From the NCBI RefSeq assembly GCF_000761485.1, contig NZ_JPMX01000019.1:1-64000 (forward strand): 64,000 bases of DNA, given 5' to 3'. The translations under genes were made by a program, and so were the position numbers. Source of the DNA: Modestobacter caceresii. Its GTDB lineage: Bacteria; Actinomycetota; Actinomycetes; Mycobacteriales; Geodermatophilaceae. This document shows positions 7,865 through 25,815 of the stretch, one piece after another. Below the pieces are notes generated by a model. It searched no databases and had not been told where the DNA came from. It saw only the letters and a program-made list of their open reading frames with translations. Numbering within the stretch: the stretch's first letter is position 1; the number at the start of each line of letters is the position of its first letter.

Positions 7865-8761
7865 GTGACTGACCCCCGCGAGCCCTTCGAGACCGACAGC
7901 GCCGTCGAGGGCACCGACCTCGACGACGCGCGTGCGGACGTGCGCGGTAGCGCAGACCTCGAGACGGGCGCCGGCGAGACCGGGTCCGCCGAGGGATCGA
8001 GCGACACCGCAGACCAGGACACCGACACCGGTTCCGCCGACGCCGTCCCCGAGGTGGAGTCCGGTGGCCGCGACACCCTCGTCGCCGACCCCCTGGCCGA
8101 GCCCGCCCCCGACCACGACCCCGTGGTCGTCGAGGCCCTCGAGACCGCGGCGGCGGAGGACGAGGACCCGGCCGAGGCCCTGCGCTCGACCCTGCGTGGC
8201 CAGTTCGGCGACTGGTACGTGATCCACTCCTACGCGGGCTACGAGAACAAGGTGAAGACCAACCTCGAGTCCCGGATCACGTCGCTGGACATGGAGGACT
8301 ACATCTTCCAGATCGAGGTGCCCACCGAGGAGGTCACCGAGATCAAGAACGGCAAGCGGACGCAGGTCAACCGCAAGAAGCTGCCCGGTTACCTGCTCGT
8401 CCGGATGGACCTCAACGACGAGTCCTGGGGTGCGGTCCGCAACACCCCGGGCGTCACCGGCTTCGTCGGGGCCACCTCCAAGCCCTCGCCGCTGAGCATC
8501 GACGAGGTCGTCAACCTGCTGGTGCCGGCCACCACCGCCAAGCCGGTCTCCACGACCGAGGCGGCCCCCAGCGCCGGCCCCGCGCCGGAGGTCGAGTTCG
8601 AGGTCGGCGAGTCCGTCACCGTCATGGACGGGCCGTTCGCGACGCTGCCGGCGACCATCAACGAGATCAACCCGGAGCAGCAGAAGCTCCAGGTGCTCGT
8701 CTCCATCTTCGGCCGCGAGACGCCGGTCGAGCTGTCGTTCACCCAGGTCACCAAGATCTGA
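7865..8761 (+). CDS. nusG: Transcription termination/antitermination protein NusG
   Basis: 298 residues. An acidic, low-complexity N-terminal stretch of ~110 residues precedes the NGN domain ([19 protein letters not shown]... [11 protein letters not shown]) that binds the RNA polymerase clamp; the C-terminal KOW domain ([18 protein letters not shown]) contacts Rho or ribosomal protein S10. GTG 7865 has AAGGAAGAG upstream. The long acidic N-terminus is common in actinobacterial NusG. A copy of the 56-bp repeat follows the stop. Confidence 0.96.
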   Translation: MTDPREPFETDSAVEGTDLDDARADVRGSADLETGAGETGSAEGSSDTADQDTDTGSADAVPEVESGGRDTLVADPLAEPAPDHDPVVVEALETAAAEDEDPAEALRSTLRGQFGDWYVIHSYAGYENKVKTNLESRITSLDMEDYIFQIEVPTEEVTEIKNGKRTQVNRKKLPGYLLVRMDLNDESWGAVRNTPGVTGFVGATSKPSPLSIDEVVNLLVPATTAKPVSTTEAAPSAGPAPEVEFEVGESVTVMDGPFATLPATINEINPEQQKLQVLVSIFGRETPVELSFTQVTKI

Positions 8762-8817
8762 GGACCTCCTCGCCCCCCACCCTTCGCAGGCTCAGGGTGG
8801 GGCCCTGCGAGGGAGCC
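8762..8817 (+). repeat. Dispersed 56-bp palindromic repeat, copy B (likely nusG terminator)
   Basis: Begins GGACCTCCTCGCCCCCCACC and ends GCCCTGCGAGGGAGCC. The strongest stem pairs CCCCACCCT (8775-8783) with AGGGTGGGG (8794-8802). The stem arms differ from copy A by paired changes (CACCGC/GCGGCG versus CACCCT/AGGGTG), which suggests structure is conserved. It starts right at the nusG stop. Confidence 0.8.
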
Positions 8818-8854
8818 GTTCCAGCCAGTCACCACCGTCACGAAGAAGGAAGTC

Positions 8855-9283
8855 ATGCCCCCCAGGAAGCGGTTGACCGCGGTCATCAAGCTCCAGATCA
8901 ACGCCGGTGCGGCCACCCCCGCGCCGCCCGTGGGCCCCGCCCTCGGTCAGCACGGCGTCAACATCATGGAGTTCTGCAAGGCGTACAACGCCGCGACGGA
9001 GGCGCAGCGCGGGAGCGTCATCCCCGTGGAGATCTCGGTCTTCGAGGACCGGTCGTTCACCTTCGTCACCAAGACGCCCCCGGCAGCGCGCATGCTGCTG
9101 AAGGCCGCCGGTGTGGAGAAGGGCTCGGGTGAGCCGCACAAGACCAAGGTCGCGACGGTCACCCGCGACCAGGTCCGCGAGATCGCGCAGACCAAGATGG
9201 CCGACCTGAACGCCAACGACCTCGAGCAGGCCGAGAAGATCATCGCCGGCACCGCCCGGTCGATGGGCATCACCGTCAAGTGA
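8855..9283 (+). CDS. rplK: 50S ribosomal protein L11
   Basis: 142 residues, standard length. N-terminal domain ([35 protein letters not shown]) with the proline-rich linker that binds thiostrepton-type antibiotics and contacts the GTPase centre; C-terminal 23S rRNA-binding domain ends near [14 protein letters not shown] 8855 follows GAAGGAAG. It sits between nusG and rplA, with a short hairpin before rplA. Confidence 0.97.
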   Translation: MPPRKRLTAVIKLQINAGAATPAPPVGPALGQHGVNIMEFCKAYNAATEAQRGSVIPVEISVFEDRSFTFVTKTPPAARMLLKAAGVEKGSGEPHKTKVATVTRDQVREIAQTKMADLNANDLEQAEKIIAGTARSMGITVK

Positions 9284-9289
9284 AGGACG

Positions 9290-9309
9290 CCGGTGCCTCC
9301 CGGCACCGG
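9290..9309 (+). terminator. Short hairpin between rplK and rplA
   Basis: CCGGTGCC (9290-9297) pairs with GGCACCGG (9302-9309) over a TCCC loop. An 8-bp stem without T-tract: a weak terminator, attenuator or processing site. Confidence 0.45.
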
Positions 9310-9416
9310 GGCCGTTCCATCGCTGACCCGGTCAGCACCTCACCTCAGTAGTCGTGGGAGGGCCTCGCCAGGCCCGCACACCACATGACCCCCGTCCCGG
9401 GGGAAGGAGAACCACC

Positions 9417-10136
9417 ATGGCGAAGCACGGCAAGAACTACCGCAAGGTCGCCGAGCTGGTCGACGCGGACACGCTCTACAGCCCGCTGCAGGCCGCCGGT
9501 CTGGCCAAGCAGACCTCGACCACCAAGTACGACGCCACCGTCGAGGTCGCCATCCGGCTCGGGGTCGACCCGCGCAAGGCCGACCAGATGGTCCGCGGCA
9601 CGGTCAACCTGCCGCACGGCACCGGCAAGACCGCCCGCGTCATCGTCTTCGCGACCGGCGACAAGGCAGCCGAGGCGGAGGCCGCCGGCGCCGACGTCGT
9701 CGGCTCCGACGACCTGATCGAGCAGATCCAGGGCGGCTTCCTGGACTTCGACGCCGCGATCGCCACCCCGGACCAGATGGCCAAGGTCGGTCGCATCGCC
9801 CGCATCCTCGGCCCCCGTGGCCTGATGCCGAACCCGAAGACGGGCACGGTGACCCCCGACGTCACCAAGGCCGTCAACGACATCAAGGGCGGGAAGATCA
9901 ACTTCCGCGTCGACAAGCAGGCCAACCTGCACCTGGTGATCGGCAAGACGTCCTTCGACCAGGCCAAGCTGGTGGAGAACTACGCCGCTGCCCTGGACGA
10001 GGTCCTGCGGGCCAAGCCCTCGGCGGCCAAGGGCCGGTACCTGCGGAAGGTCACCGTCTCCACCACCATGGGCCCGGGCATCCCGGTCGACCCGAACCGC
10101 ACCCGCAACCTCACCGTGGACGAGCCCTCCTCCTGA
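9417..10136 (+). CDS. rplA: 50S ribosomal protein L1
   Basis: 239 residues, typical for L1, the 23S rRNA L1-stalk protein. Family signatures are [18 protein letters not shown] and the C-terminal [10 protein letters not shown] segment. ATG 9417 has GGAAGGAGAACCACC upstream; an in-frame start further up would lengthen it without homology. In bacteria L1 often represses its own operon. An 18-bp terminator follows before the rplJ leader. Confidence 0.97.
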   Translation: MAKHGKNYRKVAELVDADTLYSPLQAAGLAKQTSTTKYDATVEVAIRLGVDPRKADQMVRGTVNLPHGTGKTARVIVFATGDKAAEAEAAGADVVGSDDLIEQIQGGFLDFDAAIATPDQMAKVGRIARILGPRGLMPNPKTGTVTPDVTKAVNDIKGGKINFRVDKQANLHLVIGKTSFDQAKLVENYAAALDEVLRAKPSAAKGRYLRKVTVSTTMGPGIPVDPNRTRNLTVDEPSS

Positions 10137-10170
10137 TCGGCGCACCTGTCTGATCGACGGACCCCGTCCC

Positions 10171-10211
10171 CACGAGGGCCCCGCAGCGCACGTCGCTGCG
10201 GGGCCCTCGTG
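10171..10211 (+). terminator. Strong terminator after rplA
   Basis: CACGAGGGCCCCGCAGCG (10171-10188) pairs perfectly over 18 bp with the complementary arm at 10194-10211 across a 5-base loop. It separates the L11-L1 unit from the L10-L7/L12 unit. Confidence 0.8.
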
Positions 10212-10494
10212 CATCGGGGCCCTCGTGCGTCCGGCCCGCAGTCCCGTGTACTCTTCCTGCTGTTCCCCCCAAGACCGCTGGTCGTCGCACGTCCGCGTGC
10301 GATCGAAGGTCCGGAAACGACCGGACGACCCGCGCAGGTGGACGGTTCGACGAACGTGGCACGGCCTGGGCTCAGCGCCCGGACCGTGAACGTCCCTCGC
10401 CCCGTGCGCCCTGCGCCGGGGCGTTCCTCGTCTCCGGGCCCGATCGCCCCGGGCGCACGTCGCCGGTGGTCGCCCGACAGACGAGAGGAGGCCC
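10212..10494 (+). promoter_or_regulatory. Putative L10 leader RNA upstream of rplJ
   Basis: About 280 non-coding bases separate the rplA terminator from rplJ. A possible -10 (TACTCT, 10249-10254) is followed by a structured stretch, for example CACGG...CCGTG enclosing CTGGGCTCAGCGCCCGG around 10360-10388, and further GC-rich stems. Bacterial rplJ leaders commonly bind the L10-L7/L12 complex to repress translation. I infer this by position and visible structure, not by a covariance match. Confidence 0.5.
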
Positions 10495-11112
10495 ATGCCC
10501 ACGCAGGCGAAGGCCGCGGTGATCGAGGAGATCACCGAGCGGTTCCAGAAGTCCAGCGCGGCCGTGCTCACCGAGTACCGCGGGCTGACCGTGGCGCAGC
10601 TCACCGAGCTGCGTCGTTCCCTCGGTGCGGGCAGCAGCTACGCCGTCGTCAAGAACACCCTGACGAAGCGGGCGGCGGACTCGGTCGGTCACTCGGACCT
10701 GGCCCCGCTGCTCAACGGCCCCACCGCGATCGCCTTCATCGAGGGCGACCCGGTCGAGGCCGCCAAGGCCATCCGTGACTTCGCGCGGGCCAACCCGCTG
10801 CTGGTCATCAAGGGCGGCGTGGTCGAAGGCCGCACGGTCGACGCTGCCGAGGTCACCCGCCTCGCCGACGTCGAGTCCCGTGAGGTCCTGCTGGCCAAGC
10901 TGGCCGGCGCCATGAAGGGCAACCTCACCAAGGCGGCCGGGCTGTTCCAGGCCCCGCTGTCGCAGGTCGCCCGACTGGCCGAGGCCCTCAAGGAGAAGAA
11001 GCCGGCCGAGGGCGCTGCTGCCTCGGACGACGCTGCTCCCGCCGACTCTGCTGCTGACACCACCCCCGACACGACCGATGCTGCCGCGGACTCCGCGGCC
11101 AGCACCGACTGA
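10495..11112 (+). CDS. rplJ: 50S ribosomal protein L10
   Basis: 205 residues; the core (~175) anchors L7/L12 dimers on the 23S rRNA stalk base. Recognised from [17 protein letters not shown] and [11 protein letters not shown]. The last ~35 residues are an Ala/Asp-rich tail ([14 protein letters not shown]) beyond the core. ATG 10495 has AGAGGAGGCCC immediately upstream. rplL follows after 18 bases, so both come from one mRNA under the inferred leader. Confidence 0.97.
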   Translation: MPTQAKAAVIEEITERFQKSSAAVLTEYRGLTVAQLTELRRSLGAGSSYAVVKNTLTKRAADSVGHSDLAPLLNGPTAIAFIEGDPVEAAKAIRDFARANPLLVIKGGVVEGRTVDAAEVTRLADVESREVLLAKLAGAMKGNLTKAAGLFQAPLSQVARLAEALKEKKPAEGAAASDDAAPADSAADTTPDTTDAAADSAASTD

Positions 11113-11130
11113 CCCCCTCAAGGAGACACC

Positions 11131-11520
11131 ATGGCCAAGCTTTCCACTGACGAGCTGCTCGACGCCTTCAAGGAGATGACCCTCCTGGAGCTGTCGGACT
11201 TCGTGAAGCAGTTCGAGGAGACCTTCGAGGTCACCGCCGCCGCCCCCGTCGCCGTCGCGGCTGCCGGCGGTGGTGGTGGCGCTGCCGCCACCGAGGCCCC
11301 GGTCGAGCAGGACGAGTTCGACGTCATCCTCGAGGCTGCCGGCGACAAGAAGATCCAGGTCATCAAGGAGGTGCGCGGCCTCACGTCCCTCGGCCTCAAG
11401 GAGGCCAAGGACCTGGTCGACAACGCACCGAAGCCGGTCCTGGAGAAGGTCGCCAAGGACGCTGCGGAGAAGGCCAAGGCCGCCCTCGAGGGCGCCGGCG
11501 CCACCGTCACCGTCAAGTGA
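11131..11520 (+). CDS. rplL: 50S ribosomal protein L7/L12
   Basis: 129 residues. N-terminal dimerisation helices, an Ala/Gly/Val hinge ([17 protein letters not shown]), then the C-terminal factor-binding domain with [30 protein letters not shown]. Forms the flexible stalk that recruits EF-G, EF-Tu, IF2 and release factors. ATG 11131 has AAGGAGACACC upstream. Two terminator hairpins follow. Confidence 0.98.
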   Translation: MAKLSTDELLDAFKEMTLLELSDFVKQFEETFEVTAAAPVAVAAAGGGGGAAATEAPVEQDEFDVILEAAGDKKIQVIKEVRGLTSLGLKEAKDLVDNAPKPVLEKVAKDAAEKAKAALEGAGATVTVK

Positions 11521-11527
11521 CCCCCCA

Positions 11528-11555
11528 CCCGGCCGCCACCTCCGTGGCGGCCGGG
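11528..11555 (+). terminator. Terminator hairpin 1 after rplL
   Basis: CCCGGCCGCCAC (11528-11539) pairs perfectly with GTGGCGGCCGGG (11544-11555), 12 bp with a 4-base loop, eight bases after the rplL stop. Confidence 0.7.
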
Positions 11556-11574
11556 TAGCACCACCCCGCACTGA

Positions 11575-11614
11575 CGACAGGGGCCGATCCACTCCGGTGG
11601 GTCGGCCCCTGTCG
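11575..11614 (+). terminator. Terminator hairpin 2 after rplL
   Basis: CGACAGGGGCCGATCCAC (11575-11592) pairs with the arm ending at 11614, 18 bp with one T-G pair and a 4-base loop. Tandem with hairpin 1, it isolates rpoB from rplJL. The 230 bases to the rpoB promoter show no gene. Confidence 0.8.
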
Positions 11615-11845
11615 TGCGTCCTGGTCGCCGGCGCCTGAGTGGGGTCCGCGGGGTCTTCGTTCACCCACAGGTCGCGGCGTGGCGGTCCCACGTGGGCTGC
11701 GGCACTGGCATCATCGGCAGGGCACTCATCCCGCTCACCCCCGATCCGCGGCACCGGGCTCCTGCTGGAGCCCCGTGTCCCCCGGGCCGGGTGGGCGCCG
11801 GCCACCCCACGCGGGTGGGTCCCCGACCGCCCCGGCGGCCCGACG

Positions 11846-11874
11846 TGGACACCGGCGCTGAGCAGGGGTAGGGT
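11846..11874 (+). promoter_or_regulatory. Probable housekeeping promoter of rpoB-rpoC
   Basis: TGGACA (11846-11851), exactly 17 bases, then TAGGGT (11869-11874). This is close to the actinobacterial SigA/HrdB consensus. It predicts a start near 11881 and a 5' untranslated region of about 190 bases before the TTG start. Confidence 0.5.
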
Positions 11875-12070
11875 CTCCTGTTGCGCTGCCCTCTGACTGC
11901 CAGCCCGTCGAGACGGGTCACGAGGGGTGCCCGGGAACGGCTCCGGGTCACCCCGTGTTGACCGTACCGACGGGGCAGGCATCCGCGGTCAGCCTCGCCG
12001 ACAACGACGACGACCCAGGACGAACTGCACCCACCGCCCGCACGTCGTGAGGTCCTCGAAAGGACGCATC

Positions 12071-15565
<3,495 letters not shown>

Positions 15566-15572
15566 TCGGCCG

Positions 15573-15605
15573 CCGGCCGGCCCTGAGCGAGTCAGGGCCG
15601 GCCGG
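15573..15605 (+). terminator. 14-bp hairpin between rpoB and rpoC
   Basis: CCGGCCGGCCCTGA (15573-15586) pairs perfectly with TCAGGGCCGGCCGG (15592-15605) over GCGAG. Position inside the rpoBC operon suggests partial attenuation or an RNA-processing site, not full termination. Confidence 0.5.
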
Positions 15606-15661
15606 CCCCACACCCTCATCGATTAGAAGCGAAGAACTAGCCCCGGAAAGGGGTACATCGA

Positions 15662-19561
<3,900 letters not shown>

Positions 19562-19581
19562 CGCGCTGAGTGAGTGACAGG

Positions 19582-19613
19582 AGGGCCCCGGGAGCGCGAG
19601 CTCCCGGGGCCCT
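19582..19613 (+). terminator. Strong terminator after rpoC
   Basis: AGGGCCCCGGGAGC (19582-19595) pairs perfectly with GCTCCCGGGGCCCT (19600-19613) over GCGA; the stem extends outward as ACAG/CTGT with one mismatch. It may also serve the converging gene at 19674. Confidence 0.8.
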
Positions 19614-19673
19614 TCTGTGTCTCACCGGACGTCACGTGACGCAAGGGGCCGGCTTGCCCCGGTCCCGCCGGGC

Positions 19674-20714
19674 TCAGCCCGCCAGGCGGCGCATCGTCTC
19701 GACGGTGCGGAGCCGACCCTCGCGGCTGTCGTCGAGGGGCTGCAGGTTGATCGTGGTCACCCCGGCCGCGGCGAACGCGGCGATCCGTTCGGCCACGTAG
19801 GACTCCGGCCCGATCAGCGAGGTCGCTCGCACGAGGTCCTCCGGGACAGCGGCGGCCGCCTCGTCCTTGCGCCCGGCCAGGTACAGCTCCTGGATGGCTT
19901 CCGCCTCGGCCTCGTAGCCGTACCGGCGGGCCAGGTCGTTGTAGAAGTTCTTGCCCTTGGCGCCCATGCCGCCGACGTACAACGCGATCCCCGGCCGCAC
20001 TGCCTCCACCAGGTGCTCGACGTCCTCGCCGATCGCCACCGGGACGCCGACGACGACGTCGAGCTCACCGAGCGACGGGTCCCGCTTGGCCTTGCCCGCC
20101 TCGAGCGAGGCGCCCCAGACGTAGGCAGCCCGCTCGGGGTGGAAGAAGATCGGCTCCCACTTCTCCGCGATCTCGGCGGCGAGCTCCACGTTCTTGGACC
20201 CGAGCGCGGCGAGCAGCACCGGGATCTGCGGCCGCACCGGGGTGTTGATCAGCTTCAGCGGCTTGCCGAGGCCGGTGCCCTGGTCGGCCGGGAGCGGCAC
20301 CTGGTACTTCTTGCCGTCGTGCTCCAGCCGCTCGCGGCGCCACACCTGGCGGCAGATCTCGATGATCTCGCGGGTCCGCTGCAGGGGGGCGTCGTAGGGC
20401 AGCCCGTGCCAGCCCTCGATGACCTGCGGCCCGGAGGCGCCCAGCCCGAGGGTGAACCTCCCGCCGGAGACGAAGTCCAGACCGGCCGCGGTCATCGCGA
20501 TCAGTGCCGGCGTGCGGCTGTAGATGGGCAGGATGCCGCTCATCAACTCGACCCGGTCGGTCACGGCCGCCAGGTAGCCCAGCTGGCTGACCGCGTCGAA
20601 CGTGTACACCTCCGCGCACATCGCGACGTCGAGCCCGGCGGACTCCAGGTCACGGATCTCGTCCGCGGTCTGCTTGAAGTCACCGGCGTAGCTGGCCTGG
20701 ATCCCGATGCGCAC
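19674..20714 (-). CDS. F420-dependent luciferase-like (LLM class) oxidoreductase
   Basis: 346 residues, luciferase-like TIM barrel. The N-terminus RIGIQASYAGDFKQTADEIRDLESAGLDVAMCAE and SGGRFTLGLGASGPQVIEGWHG are typical of the LLM class F420 enzymes of actinobacteria. It probably transfers hydride between F420 and an unknown substrate; substrate cannot be inferred. GTG at 20714 is chosen, preceded by GAGGAG; the reading frame continues upstream without homology. It lies alone, converging with rpoC. Confidence 0.85.
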   Translation of the reverse strand: MRIGIQASYAGDFKQTADEIRDLESAGLDVAMCAEVYTFDAVSQLGYLAAVTDRVELMSGILPIYSRTPALIAMTAAGLDFVSGGRFTLGLGASGPQVIEGWHGLPYDAPLQRTREIIEICRQVWRRERLEHDGKKYQVPLPADQGTGLGKPLKLINTPVRPQIPVLLAALGSKNVELAAEIAEKWEPIFFHPERAAYVWGASLEAGKAKRDPSLGELDVVVGVPVAIGEDVEHLVEAVRPGIALYVGGMGAKGKNFYNDLARRYGYEAEAEAIQELYLAGRKDEAAAAVPEDLVRATSLIGPESYVAERIAAFAAAGVTTINLQPLDDSREGRLRTVETMRRLAG

Positions 20715-20800
20715 GCGCCCTCCTCGGCGTCCGTGGCACCCTCGTCGGTGCCACTGCCGCGACGGTAACGGCCCGGCGGGGGAGTGGGCCCCCGGGGCGC

Positions 20801-21016
20801 TCAGAGGGCGCGGACGGTGCCGATCACGTGCGTGACGACCCGTACGCCGTCGACGTCGGCCGGCACGCGGGCGCCGGCGCCCGGCTCGGTCAGGTCGACC
20901 CGGACGACGTAGTCGGCGGCCTGCCGCGCCAGCCCGACCGCGGCGACGCCGGGGTCGGCGGCGAAGCGGGAGGCCAGCGCGTCCTTGGCTGCGCGGGCGG
21001 AGGCGCGGTCGGTCAT
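20801..21016 (-). CDS. Small protein resembling the N-terminal module of the adjacent peptidase
   Basis: 71 residues starting MTDRASARAAKDALASRF. From residue 23 on it has the pattern GVAAVGLA...YVVRVDL...GVRVVTHVIGTVRAL, which parallels residues 38-89 of the peptidase encoded just upstream (GVALGLTP...VHLAIRL...VDVRVIGPVRPL). It therefore looks like a free-standing copy of that peptidase's N-terminal, propeptide-like module. A role as inhibitor, folding helper or partner is inference. It lies 71 bases downstream of the peptidase gene on the same strand. Confidence 0.6.
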   Translation of the reverse strand: MTDRASARAAKDALASRFAADPGVAAVGLARQAADYVVRVDLTEPGAGARVPADVDGVRVVTHVIGTVRAL

Positions 21017-21087
21017 GCCCCCATGGTGCCCTCCGCTGCCGGATCAGGACAGCGCAACGCCCGCCGAGGTCCTCCTCCCGGGGTCGA

Positions 21088-22068
21088 TCAGCCCGCGAAC
21101 CACTCCACGTCGAGCTCGCGCAGCACCGTGGCCAGCGGGTTGGCGAAGGTGACGCCGCCACCGGCGCTGCCGCCCGTCGTCGACCCGGCGAACAGCAGAC
21201 CCAGCGGTGCGCGGTCGCGGCTGCGCCAGATCACCGACCCGCTGTCGCCCCCGGCGCTGAACCCCCCGCTGACGCCCTCGATCTCCACCTGGTCGTCGAA
21301 GGTGTGCACGGCGTCGTCGAACTGCACCCCGACGCCGTCGACCTCGACGGCGGTGATCCGCCCGCGGGTGTGGCCCGTCGTGCGCCCCACCTTCTCCACC
21401 AGCTCGTCGGGGTCGGTGTCGTCCGCGGCGGCGACCACGGCGGAGAGCGGGCCGCCGGGGTAGCCGGCGGGGTTCGTCGTCATGCCGGGGTCCAGGGCAG
21501 CGACCGCGGCGTCGACCAGGTTCCCCGGCTCGAGGCGGAACCGGATGAAGGCGGCCAGACTGCCGATCCGGTCGGTGTCGAGGCCCCCGTCGGCGACACC
21601 CGGCTGGAACACCGGGTCGCCCGTCACGCCCGCGTCGCTGTTGGCCAGCACGTGGTTGTTGCTGAGCACGAGCAGCTCTTCCGTACCGCGGCGCCGGACG
21701 AACCCACCGAGGGTGCCGGCGGTGACGTCGCGATGGCCGACGGACGCCCCGGGCCGCAACGGACGCCCCCGCCGCCGCAGCTCATCGGGGGTGGGGGAGG
21801 TCAGCGGCCGGACCGGGCCGATGACCCGGACGTCCACCTCGTCCCGGGCGCCGGCGTCCAACCCGCCCAGCACGACGTCGGCGTCGGCCTGCTCGATCAG
21901 CCGGATCGCCAGGTGCACCTGACCTCTGGCGACCGGGGTCAGGCCCAGGGCCACCCCGCTCCACCGGGAAGGGCCGTCGACGGAGCTGGCCGCGACGCTG
22001 GACGGTGGCACCTCGCTCAGCCGCTTGGACAGCCGGGCCTTCAGTTCGCGGGCGTTGTCGGGGAGCAC
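21088..22068 (-). CDS. Trypsin-like serine peptidase (chymotrypsin fold), no signal peptide
   Basis: 326 residues. A candidate triad is visible: His139 in LSNNHVLAN, Asp186 in NLVDAAVA, Ser276 in GGDSGSVI. VGRTTGHTRGRI near 227 is a hallmark of this bacterial S1-like group. Residues ~35-90 form a small module found before the catalytic domain. There is no signal peptide or membrane helix, so it is probably cytoplasmic. GTG at 22068 has GGAGG seven bases upstream. It is divergent from the str operon. Substrate unknown. Confidence 0.75.
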   Translation of the reverse strand: MLPDNARELKARLSKRLSEVPPSSVAASSVDGPSRWSGVALGLTPVARGQVHLAIRLIEQADADVVLGGLDAGARDEVDVRVIGPVRPLTSPTPDELRRRGRPLRPGASVGHRDVTAGTLGGFVRRRGTEELLVLSNNHVLANSDAGVTGDPVFQPGVADGGLDTDRIGSLAAFIRFRLEPGNLVDAAVAALDPGMTTNPAGYPGGPLSAVVAAADDTDPDELVEKVGRTTGHTRGRITAVEVDGVGVQFDDAVHTFDDQVEIEGVSGGFSAGGDSGSVIWRSRDRAPLGLLFAGSTTGGSAGGGVTFANPLATVLRELDVEWFAG

Positions 22069-22339
22069 GGCGTACCTCCGAGCGGCAGGCGCACCACGGA
22101 CGAGGTGCGGGATGTGAGCGGTTCGCCACAGACGGTAGGGCGGGAGTCCGACAGAAGCGACGTGACGACGGACGACGACGCGCGCCGGGACCCCTGCCCG
22201 CCGCCGTCCGGTTCCGGTACGTTCCCCGCACGACCCCTCGGGCAGCTGCGTGCAGCGCCCGGGAACATGCCCGAGGCAACGGCAGTTGGTGCAGGACAGA
22301 CCGGCTGAACCGGTGCGCAGCCCACATGTCGACCCGGCT

Positions 22340-22368
22340 TTGACCGGTCAGGCAGGGCCGGGTACTGT
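22340..22368 (+). promoter_or_regulatory. Probable promoter of the str operon
   Basis: TTGACC (22340-22345), exactly 17 bases, then TACTGT (22363-22368): one of the best sigma-70-type matches in the window. The start would be near 22375. The upstream stretch 22069-22339 holds the divergent peptidase 5' region and no gene. Confidence 0.65.
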
Positions 22369-22374
22369 GGTCAG

Positions 22375-22693
22375 CTGTGCCCAGGATGACTGGGCCTGCT
22401 CCCGCAAGCGGTGCACCTGCGCGTCCATCGGTCCTCGGATCGACCGGATGCCGGGGGCCACTCCCGTCACCGACGGGGTCCACTGCAAGGTGGTGTGGCC
22501 GGCGCCGAGTCGCGAGGGGCAACGAGTCCGGTTCGATCAACTGGCCGGTTCTCGCGGAGGGCGACACGCCCGAGCGCGGGGGTCGGAGGGTGGGTCGCGG
22601 GCAGACTCGGTAGGGCCGGGCCACCGGGCACACCACAGGCAGTGCACCACATCCACAGCACGACCCAGCGCAGGCAGGAGATCCAGGCCACCC
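22375..22693 (+). promoter_or_regulatory. Long untranslated leader of rpsL
   Basis: If transcription starts near 22375, about 320 bases precede the rpsL ATG. I see no conserved ORF in it. It is G-rich with several short complementary arms. An RNA control element or a second promoter (for example TAGGGC near 22612) is possible; I cannot distinguish them. Confidence 0.35.
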
Positions 22694-23068
22694 ATGCCCA
22701 CGATCCAGCAGCTGGTCCGCAAGGGCCGCGAGGACAAGGTCGAGAAGACCAAGACCCCGGCGTTGAAGGGATCCCCTCAGCGCCGCGGCGTGTGCACGCG
22801 CGTCTACACGACGACGCCGAAGAAGCCGAACTCGGCGCTGCGCAAGGTCGCTCGCGTGCGCCTCACCAGCGGTGTCGAGGTGACCGCCTACATCCCGGGC
22901 GTCGGCCACAACCTGCAGGAGCACTCGATGGTGCTCGTGCGTGGCGGCCGGGTGAAGGACCTGCCCGGCGTCCGCTACAAGATCATCCGTGGTTCGCTGG
23001 ACACCCAGGGTGTCCGCGGCCGCAAGCAGGCTCGCAGCCGGTACGGCGCGAAGAAGGAGAAGAGCTAA
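22694..23068 (+). CDS. rpsL: 30S ribosomal protein S12
   Basis: 124 residues, the universal decoding-centre protein. [12 protein letters not shown] start, [16 protein letters not shown] with Lys43, and [15 protein letters not shown] with Lys88, the two positions whose mutation gives streptomycin resistance; both are wild type. ATG 22694 matches homologues; the longer frame from 22250 is leader sequence. Its TAA shares one base with the rpsG ATG (TAATG). Confidence 0.98.
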   Translation: MPTIQQLVRKGREDKVEKTKTPALKGSPQRRGVCTRVYTTTPKKPNSALRKVARVRLTSGVEVTAYIPGVGHNLQEHSMVLVRGGRVKDLPGVRYKIIRGSLDTQGVRGRKQARSRYGAKKEKS

Positions 23069-23538
23069 TGCCGCGCAAGGGCCCCGCGCCGAAGCGTCCG
23101 CTCATCGCCGACCCGGTGTACCAGTCGCCGCTGGTCACCCAGCTGGTGAACAAAGTGCTCGTGGACGGCAAGCGCTCTGTCGCCGAGGCGATCGTCTACG
23201 GCGCCCTCGAGGGCGTCCGGGCGAAGAACGACACCGACCCGGTCGTCACACTCAAGCGCGCGCTGGACAACGTGAAGCCCGCCCTCGAGGTGCGCAGCCG
23301 CCGCGTCGGTGGTGCGACCTACCAGGTGCCGATCGAGGTCCGCCCCTCCCGCAGCACGACCCTCGGCCTGCGCTGGCTCATCCAGTACAGCCGAGCGCGT
23401 CGCGAGAAGACGATGACCGAGCGCCTCATGAACGAGCTGCTGGACGCCAGCAACGGCCTCGGTGCCGCGGTCAAGCGCCGCGAGGACACGCACAAGATGG
23501 CCGAGTCGAACAAGGCCTTCGCGCACTACCGCTGGTGA
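23068..23538 (+). CDS. rpsG: 30S ribosomal protein S7
   Basis: 156 residues, standard. [18 protein letters not shown] start, [17 protein letters not shown] and [17 protein letters not shown] core. S7 nucleates assembly of the 3' domain of 16S rRNA and is an autogenous repressor in enterobacteria. It is coupled to rpsL by TAATG. The fusA ATG lies 87 bases downstream. Confidence 0.98.
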   Translation: MPRKGPAPKRPLIADPVYQSPLVTQLVNKVLVDGKRSVAEAIVYGALEGVRAKNDTDPVVTLKRALDNVKPALEVRSRRVGGATYQVPIEVRPSRSTTLGLRWLIQYSRARREKTMTERLMNELLDASNGLGAAVKRREDTHKMAESNKAFAHYRW

Positions 23539-23625
23539 CGCCAGTCCATCAGCAGCCGCTGCCCGCGGTGGAACCGGGCGACCCCCGGACACCGCGCACG
23601 GACGAGAACGAAGAGGAGTGACGTA

Positions 23626-25725
<2,100 letters not shown>

Positions 25726-25815
25726 CCGGACGGCGGTCCACCCGCCGGCCACCGCGAGCGTGAGCTCGCACCCCAGACACGCGAACGACTGCGAAGAATC
25801 GACGAGAGGAACCCA

